Shown: positions 59,562 to 64,000 of the stretch, one piece after another
Layout of the letters: the number at the start of each line of letters is the position of its first letter
Numbering within the stretch: the stretch's first letter is position 1
Source: Myxococcota bacterium
GTDB taxonomy: Bacteria > Myxococcota_A > UBA9160 > UBA4427
DNA length: 64,000 bases
NCBI GenBank assembly: GCA_030748735.1
Contig: JASMLK010000045.1
Span: 1 to 64,000, forward strand
Direction of reading: 5' to 3'
The notes under the pieces: model-generated
The model's input: the letters and a program-made list of their open reading frames with translations, nothing else
Databases searched by the model: none
Told to the model about the DNA's origin: nothing
Made by a program: the position numbers and the translations under genes

Positions 59562-59622
59562 CTAGCCCGCATGATTCATGAACATCCTACTGCGACGGAT
59601 GTTCATGAATCATCCGGGCTAG
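59562..59622. repeat. Palindromic REP-like element, long copy 3 (61 bp)
   Basis: Two 26-base arms (left starting CTAGCCCGCATGATTCATGA, right ending ATGAATCATCCGGGCTAG) are inverted with one mismatch around TACTGCGAC. Each arm carries the TTCATGAA core of copies 1 and 2; those 33-bp copies look like this element with 28 internal bases removed. The right end supplies the TAG stop of the outer-membrane protein gene read on the minus strand. Confidence 0.88.
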
Positions 59623-60941
59623 AGGTTCAGGCGCACGCGGGCGGATAGGAGATACGAGAGCTCTCCCGCTTCGGGTTCGAATGCGGCCCCCGGCCGAAAC
59701 AGGGCGCCGATGAGTTTGAACTCGACCCGCTCCCACTCCTCGATTCCGACGATCACGTCCCACTCTTCGCCGAGGCTACGGTTTACACCGTCTGGGTCAC
59801 GATTGATATCCGTGTCGCGAAGGAATGGTGCCGCTTCGTTCTGTCGGTATCGGTGATACATGAAGTCGAAGGAACTCTTTCGTAGGAAGCGGAAACCGAA
59901 GCCCAGCGACCAGATCGATAGATTCGAGAGTTCGGGGTCGAGGAGTTCGCCGTAGTAACCGAGACTGACCACGCCGTCTAGCCGTTCGCTGTTGTCTTGA
60001 AGACCGGTCTGTCGGAAACCCGTATCGTGTTCTTCGGTCATCTCGGGGTCGCCCGAGCCCGTAGCGAAGTTGAACGAGATGTAGGGCGTTGCCGGTAGGT
60101 CGAACCGGAAGGCACCACCGACTTCGAGCCCCCACCCGGACACGTCGTGTCGATCGACCGAGCCGACCCTGCGGCTACCGGTGGGCCCCGAGTAGTCCGT
60201 ATAGCGCTCGCGGCCGAAGACCCCCGCAGTCTGCAGCCAGTATCGAACGCGTCCGTACCGCGGAATCGCGTGTCGGCCGGAAAGGGTGCCCCCCAGCCAG
60301 GTGAGGGTTGCGTCGCTGTCATCTTCGAGGTTCACGATGGGAGGTGGATCAGGACAGCCACTCCGATAAAACTCGTGGCCCGACGGGGGAAGATTCGGCG
60401 GGATGTCCTCTTCGGGAAGGCAGGGAAGTGTCGGGTGGGGTTCATTGATCACCAGGGGTTGGTGACTCGAGCGATCGTGCTGATGCAGTGCAAAGAGCGC
60501 CACTTCGTGATCTCGCCACCAGCGCCAGCGCGCGGAACCAAGGACGAATAGGACGTCCTCGAGTTCGGGATCGATCTCGCCCTGGTTCAGGACCACGGGT
60601 AGGAGTTCCTCGGCGACGCCGAGATCCGCGTGGAAACGGTCCAGGTCGAAGCGCAGGCGAACCGAATCGAGATCCTCTTCCCACCACCACTCGCGATCGT
60701 CGAAGTAGCGCTGACGCCCCACCTGTAGCGCGAAAGGCGAATCGAACAGATCGTCCACGTAGAGCCAGAATTCGCCCCGCTCGAAAAGCCACTCGTTCGG
60801 TTCATTGCTGTTTCGTGCCCAGACGACGTCTCGTCGGGCCGCCTTCAACTCGGTGTACACGGCGATGTCGGATGTCGCGGGATAGAAGAGATCGAGTTGC
60901 CACGTGTGGTTGACACGCGACTGGTCATCTCTCGGCGCCAA
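59619..60941 (-). CDS. Alginate-export-like outer-membrane beta-barrel protein
   Basis: A 440-residue protein with dense alternating aromatic strands: TWQLDLFYPATSDIAVYTELKAARRDVVW near the start, then FWLYVDDLFDSPFALQVGRQRYFDDREWWW, PYISFNFATGSGDPE and SLGYYGELLDPELSN, ending SARVRLNL. The layout and the VGRQRYFDDREW stretch resemble the AlgE/alginate-export (DUF1302-like) porin family. No signal peptide is visible: in frame upstream the sequence is acidic (DDDLDEDELEDEARG) and runs without a start codon to the stop of the hemerythrin gene. The TTG used here is therefore doubtful, and the N-terminus may be lost. The TAG stop lies inside the long palindromic repeat. Confidence 0.75.
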   Translation of the reverse strand: MAPRDDQSRVNHTWQLDLFYPATSDIAVYTELKAARRDVVWARNSNEPNEWLFERGEFWLYVDDLFDSPFALQVGRQRYFDDREWWWEEDLDSVRLRFDLDRFHADLGVAEELLPVVLNQGEIDPELEDVLFVLGSARWRWWRDHEVALFALHQHDRSSHQPLVINEPHPTLPCLPEEDIPPNLPPSGHEFYRSGCPDPPPIVNLEDDSDATLTWLGGTLSGRHAIPRYGRVRYWLQTAGVFGRERYTDYSGPTGSRRVGSVDRHDVSGWGLEVGGAFRFDLPATPYISFNFATGSGDPEMTEEHDTGFRQTGLQDNSERLDGVVSLGYYGELLDPELSNLSIWSLGFGFRFLRKSSFDFMYHRYRQNEAAPFLRDTDINRDPDGVNRSLGEEWDVIVGIEEWERVEFKLIGALFRPGAAFEPEAGELSYLLSARVRLNL

Positions 60942-61007
60942 TCCGCGGGCTTCGTCCTCGAGTTCGTCTTCGTCCAGGTCGTCGTCGGTCTTTCGCGTAA
61001 GTCCTGG

Positions 61008-61472
61008 TCAGGTTTCGAGCTTGCTGTCGAGGCGAGCCAGGATCTCTTCCTCTACCTGCTCGTGGGCCCGGAGCGATGCATCGAGGTTTCGAAGAGACCT
61101 GGTGGCGCCTTCGATGTCTTCGTGAGCGAGGTGATCTGCGACCTGCCGCAGTTGGTCGGTGAAGGCCGAATGGTCGACGCTGAGTGCTTCGAGTGATGCT
61201 TTGAGGTCTGGGCTGAGGGCACCGATCGCCGGGAAGTAGAGCCGGTCTTCTTGTTCGATGTGAGATTCGAGATCCAATGCGAACTGCTCGAATGGTTCCC
61301 ACAGACCGCGTACCGTGGCCCCGCTCTTCGAGAACGTGCGGATGAGTGCGTCGAGAAGATCTTCGAGGTGACTGTGTTCGCGAGTGATCCGATGCTTCAC
61401 GTCCATCTTCCTCCGGCGCACGACTCGGCTGGGTTTTTGCGGCGCCTGTTCGCGTGTTGACATCACAGGCAT
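61008..61472 (-). CDS. Hemerythrin-like (HHE domain) protein
   Basis: A 154-residue protein with a four-helix HHE pattern. A His-rich first helix contains REHSHLEDLLDALI (about 31-44). LDLESHIEQEDRLYFPAIGAL holds the His-x3-Glu pair (about 68-88). VDHSAFTDQLRQVADHLAHED and LRAHEQVEEEILARL (about 138-152) provide further His and Glu ligands. These bind a di-iron centre that reversibly carries O2 or NO; RIC/YtfE-type relatives repair iron-sulfur clusters. It is divergent, across two dyads, from a Tat-exported molybdoenzyme gene and in tandem with the outer-membrane protein gene. Either ATG at its start (three codons apart) is possible. A role in oxygen or nitrosative stress is inferred. Confidence 0.85.
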   Translation of the reverse strand: MPVMSTREQAPQKPSRVVRRRKMDVKHRITREHSHLEDLLDALIRTFSKSGATVRGLWEPFEQFALDLESHIEQEDRLYFPAIGALSPDLKASLEALSVDHSAFTDQLRQVADHLAHEDIEGATRSLRNLDASLRAHEQVEEEILARLDSKLET

Positions 61473-61506
61473 TCATACCCTGGTGACGTTGGCCTGTTAC
61501 GACATA

Positions 61507-61549
61507 GTGAACCCGTTCACGAATCCGACGGGCTATGACGGTCGTCATA
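61507..61549. promoter_or_regulatory. Two inverted repeats between hemerythrin and molybdoenzyme genes
   Basis: GTGAAC-CC-GTTCAC (61507-61520) and TATGAC-GGTC-GTCATA (61534-61549) are perfect dyads 28 bases apart, centre to centre. They sit in the 134-base divergent region, 35 and 62 bases from the hemerythrin start, and are likely operators. The sequences do not match the FNR box closely. Confidence 0.5.
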
Positions 61550-61606
61550 CCACATGCGGTGTCCATTCTGGACTCTTCGCTCTGGAGTGCAGCGAAGGGA
61601 GAGTCG

Positions 61607-64000
61607 GTGCCGTTTCTGTCGCGACGCCAGTTTCTTCGGGCCGGCGCCGCAGGCGCTGTGGCGTTGAGCCTCGATCGCCTGGTGTGGCAGGTGCCGGCAA
61701 GAGGTGAGGCTGGCGAACCGACCAGCACCCAGCGCTACCGCGACTGGCGCGACCTCTACCGAGACAAGTGGCGCTGGGACCGCGTCGTGCGTGGTACACA
61801 CACCAACGTCAACTGCGTCTCGTCGTGTGCCTGGAATCTCTATGTCCGTGAGGGTGTGGTCTTTCGCGAAGAACAGTCGGCTCCCTACGTGGCCTCGAGC
61901 GCCGACGTTCCCGACTTCAATCCGCGCGGCTGTCAGAAGGGGGCCAGTTGCAGCGACTTGCTCATGGGCAAGACCCGTTTGCGCCATCCCATGCGTCGGG
62001 TGGGACCGCGCGGAGGTGGTGGTTGGAAGCGCATCTCCTGGGACGAAGCGCTCGGTGAGATCGCGGACACGCTGGTCGACACCCTGCAGCGGCGGGGAGG
62101 GGAGGGGGTGCTGTGCGAACTCGGCCCCAACATCGACTTCGGTCCCAACTCCGCGGCGGCGCTTCGCTTCTTCAGGCAGATCGGTGCACCCCTTACCGAT
62201 TCGATGGCCCAGATCGGTGACCTGCCCGTAGGCGGAACCATTACGCTTGGCACCCCCCACACCGACGGCAGCTCGGACGATTGGTTTCGCTCGCGCTACC
62301 TCGTCTTGTGGGCGTGCAACCCGGGTACGACGCGCATTCCGGATGCCCACTACCTGCAAGAAGCGCGTTACGCCGGAGCGCAAGTGGTCAGCATCGCGCC
62401 CGACTACAATCAAAGTGCGATTCACGCCGATCTCTGGATCTCACCTCGCCCGGGAACCGACGCCGCACTCGCCATGGCGAGCTGCCAGGTCGTGATCGAC
62501 GAGGGCTTGTTCGACGCCGCATACGTGCGGGAACAGACGGATCTCCCTTTTCTACTGCGCGCAGACAACGCACGGTTCCTGCGCGAATCGGACATCCTCG
62601 CCGGAGGGCGCGAAGACGTCTTCGCGATCTGGGACGAGAAGACGGACAGGCTTCTCTGGGCTCCGGGTAGCCAGGGCAGCTCGAAGGCGTCGCTGGCGCT
62701 ACCCGAAGGCGTTCAGCCGGCCCTCGAGATCAGCCGCGAGGTCGAGCTTCTCGACGGGCGGCCCGTCGAAGTCCACACGGTGTTTTCGACGCTTCGCGAG
62801 CGCCTCGACAAGGAGCATCGTCCGAGCCAGGCCAGTGCGGTCACCGGTGTCAGCGCGGATCTCATTCGCCAGTTCGCGCGAGATTTCGCCAATGCGCCGA
62901 GCGCGCTGGTGATGTCGCAATGGGGTGCATGCAAGCACTACCACTCCGACCTCCTGCAGCGATCGCAAATTCTACTGGCGTCGCTCACTGGCAACCTCGG
63001 TCGTGCGGGTGGAGGTTGGCGCTCGGGTGCGTTCATTGGCCTCGACGGGATGGCACTCGTCGCGATCGAAGACAATCTGGACATCCTGTCGGTCGCGTGG
63101 CTCGCTGCGCGCTCGTTCATGAAGCCAGAGTCGGTCCGAAGAGAATTCGAGACCATGTACGTCCCCAGCACGATTCTCCACGCGGTACACGGCGGTCTTG
63201 CCGAAGTTTCGACGGCGCCCGAACACGGCGACCCCATGCTTCCAGAGGGGGCGCGGCCGTACCTCGCCAAAGCGCTGGAAGCAGGACATTTCCCGGTCGT
63301 GCCCGCACCCGGAGAGAAGACCGCGGAAGTGATCGTGTCGCTCTGCGGCAATGTGCTGAGGCACACGCGGCGTGGAGAGCGCGTTCGCGACACGCTCTTC
63401 AAGAACGCGAAGCTCGTCGTGGACATCGACTTCCGCATGAGCCAGACGGGTCGCTACGCAGACATCCTGCTCCCGGCGGCGGGCTGGTACGAGAAGATGG
63501 GCATCAAGTACATCTCTTCGTTCGTGCCTTACGTGACGCTCGGCGATCGCGCGACGGAGCCCTTCGCGTCGTCCAAGCCCGAGTGGGAGATCTTCGCTCG
63601 CCTCGCGGAGCACGTGGCGACCAGGGCGCGGGCTCGGGGCGTCGAAGGCACGCGTGGCTTCCGCGGTGAGACCTGCTCACTACAGGACCTTGGCGAGCGG
63701 TTTACGGACGACGGGCGCTTTCCGGCCGACGGCCAGGAAGCCGTGCTCGAGTTCATCTTGAGCGTCTCGAGCGCCTCGCGCGGGGTCAGCATCGAGGATC
63801 TGCGTCGGGAAGGCGGTGCGGTGCGGATTCAGAGCCTCGGTCCCGAAGGAGGAACGTCCGGGATCTATTCCCCCTATTCCAAGGATGAACCCGTGGTTCC
63901 GCTGCGCGAGTTCGTCGAGGACAAACGCAGCTATCCGACGCTCACGGGTCGGCAGCAGTTCTACATCGACCACGACTGGTTCTTGAAGCTCGGAGAAGAA
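61607..64000 (+). CDS. Tat-exported type II DMSO-reductase-family catalytic subunit (partial)
   Basis: 798 residues from a GTG start (GGGAGAG site upstream); the gene continues past the window. SRRQFLR (Arg6-Arg7) and a hydrophobic stretch form a twin-arginine signal. The [4Fe-4S] ligands are Cys70, Cys74 and Cys109 in VNCVSSC and RGCQKGAS; His65 lies five residues before Cys70 (H-x4-C, one more than NarG's H-x3-C). Asp205 in IGDLPVG aligns with the NarG Mo ligand Asp222, followed by a clearly NarG-like IPDAHYLQEARYAG block. Such enzymes include nitrate, selenate and chlorate reductases, dimethylsulfide and ethylbenzene dehydrogenases. Expected beta and gamma subunits would lie beyond 64000. 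Confidence 0.9.
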   Translation, partial: MPFLSRRQFLRAGAAGAVALSLDRLVWQVPARGEAGEPTSTQRYRDWRDLYRDKWRWDRVVRGTHTNVNCVSSCAWNLYVREGVVFREEQSAPYVASSADVPDFNPRGCQKGASCSDLLMGKTRLRHPMRRVGPRGGGGWKRISWDEALGEIADTLVDTLQRRGGEGVLCELGPNIDFGPNSAAALRFFRQIGAPLTDSMAQIGDLPVGGTITLGTPHTDGSSDDWFRSRYLVLWACNPGTTRIPDAHYLQEARYAGAQVVSIAPDYNQSAIHADLWISPRPGTDAALAMASCQVVIDEGLFDAAYVREQTDLPFLLRADNARFLRESDILAGGREDVFAIWDEKTDRLLWAPGSQGSSKASLALPEGVQPALEISREVELLDGRPVEVHTVFSTLRERLDKEHRPSQASAVTGVSADLIRQFARDFANAPSALVMSQWGACKHYHSDLLQRSQILLASLTGNLGRAGGGWRSGAFIGLDGMALVAIEDNLDILSVAWLAARSFMKPESVRREFETMYVPSTILHAVHGGLAEVSTAPEHGDPMLPEGARPYLAKALEAGHFPVVPAPGEKTAEVIVSLCGNVLRHTRRGERVRDTLFKNAKLVVDIDFRMSQTGRYADILLPAAGWYEKMGIKYISSFVPYVTLGDRATEPFASSKPEWEIFARLAEHVATRARARGVEGTRGFRGETCSLQDLGERFTDDGRFPADGQEAVLEFILSVSSASRGVSIEDLRREGGAVRIQSLGPEGGTSGIYSPYSKDEPVVPLREFVEDKRSYPTLTGRQQFYIDHDWFLKLGEE

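Noticed and set aside
60925-61728. Minus-strand frame spanning the hemerythrin gene
   Set aside because: Arginine-rich shadow frame; the hemerythrin frame carries the conserved His/Glu ligands.

Overview
The window is GC-rich, almost fully coding, and comes from a Gram-negative bacterium. It encodes an outer-membrane beta-barrel protein, lipoproteins, a PEP-CTERM-like surface protein and a Tat-exported molybdoenzyme. Five LLM-class (F420/FMN luciferase-like) oxidoreductases, a tungsten-type aldehyde ferredoxin oxidoreductase and many acyl-CoA enzymes fit an uncultured 'deltaproteobacterial' lineage (Myxococcota/Desulfobacterota/Binatota-like). That placement is inference; no rRNA or other taxonomic marker is present. 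I see no tRNA, rRNA, CRISPR array, prophage or complete insertion sequence.

Region 1 (1-7117, + strand) is an acyl-CoA degradation cluster: thiolase tail, MarR regulator, HSD10-type SDR, enoyl-CoA hydratase and two adjacent acyl-CoA dehydrogenases that look like the two halves of a heteromeric enzyme. It is closed by a strong intrinsic terminator. An AOR-family tungstoenzyme and a MoaD-like protein follow. Region 2 (7147-12572, - strand) holds a Gfo/Idh/MocA oxidoreductase, a decayed beta-barrel gene, an FAD fumarate-reductase-like dehydrogenase, a SnoaL-like protein and a TetR regulator. It also carries two decayed genes (an LLM tail and an internally deleted OYE-type reductase) and two copies of a palindromic repeat. 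Region 3 (12773-19201, +) reads LLM, LLM, OYE/2,4-dienoyl-CoA reductase, LLM, acyl-CoA synthetase: a catabolic operon divergent from the TetR gene. Regions 2 and 3 together resemble a lipid, terpenoid or steroid-like degradation locus; the substrate is unknown.

Region 4 (19474-32596) contains a lone molybdopterin oxidoreductase, a broken crotonase gene, a DUF4336 protein, a tightly overlapping operon of two sulfatase-fold enzymes around a TMTC-like TPR glycosyltransferase, a fatty-acid desaturase, a PaaX-like regulator and a phosphotransferase paired with an uncharacterised protein. Region 5 (32597-37482) has a structured intergenic stretch, a PEP-CTERM-like secreted protein and a 1209-residue RHS-repeat lipoprotein with an apparent C-terminal sorting tail. 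Region 6 (37463-41420) is a tesA-type esterase divergent from an ABC ATPase/permease pair, as in E. coli tesA-ybbAP.

Region 7 (41429-59501) is a mixed accessory or catabolic stretch: crotonase, two LLM enzymes, amidase, TauD-type dioxygenase, DUF3604, GST, alpha/beta hydrolase, sugar-phosphate epimerase-like protein, an HExxH lipoprotein, SDR, sulfotransferase, DUF1214, HCCA-isomerase-like protein, GH4 glycosidase and a quinone oxidoreductase. Region 8 (59562-64000) has a long version of the palindromic repeat, an alginate-export-like outer-membrane protein without a visible signal peptide, a hemerythrin-like protein and, divergently, the start of a Tat-exported type II DMSO-reductase-family catalytic subunit that runs off the window.
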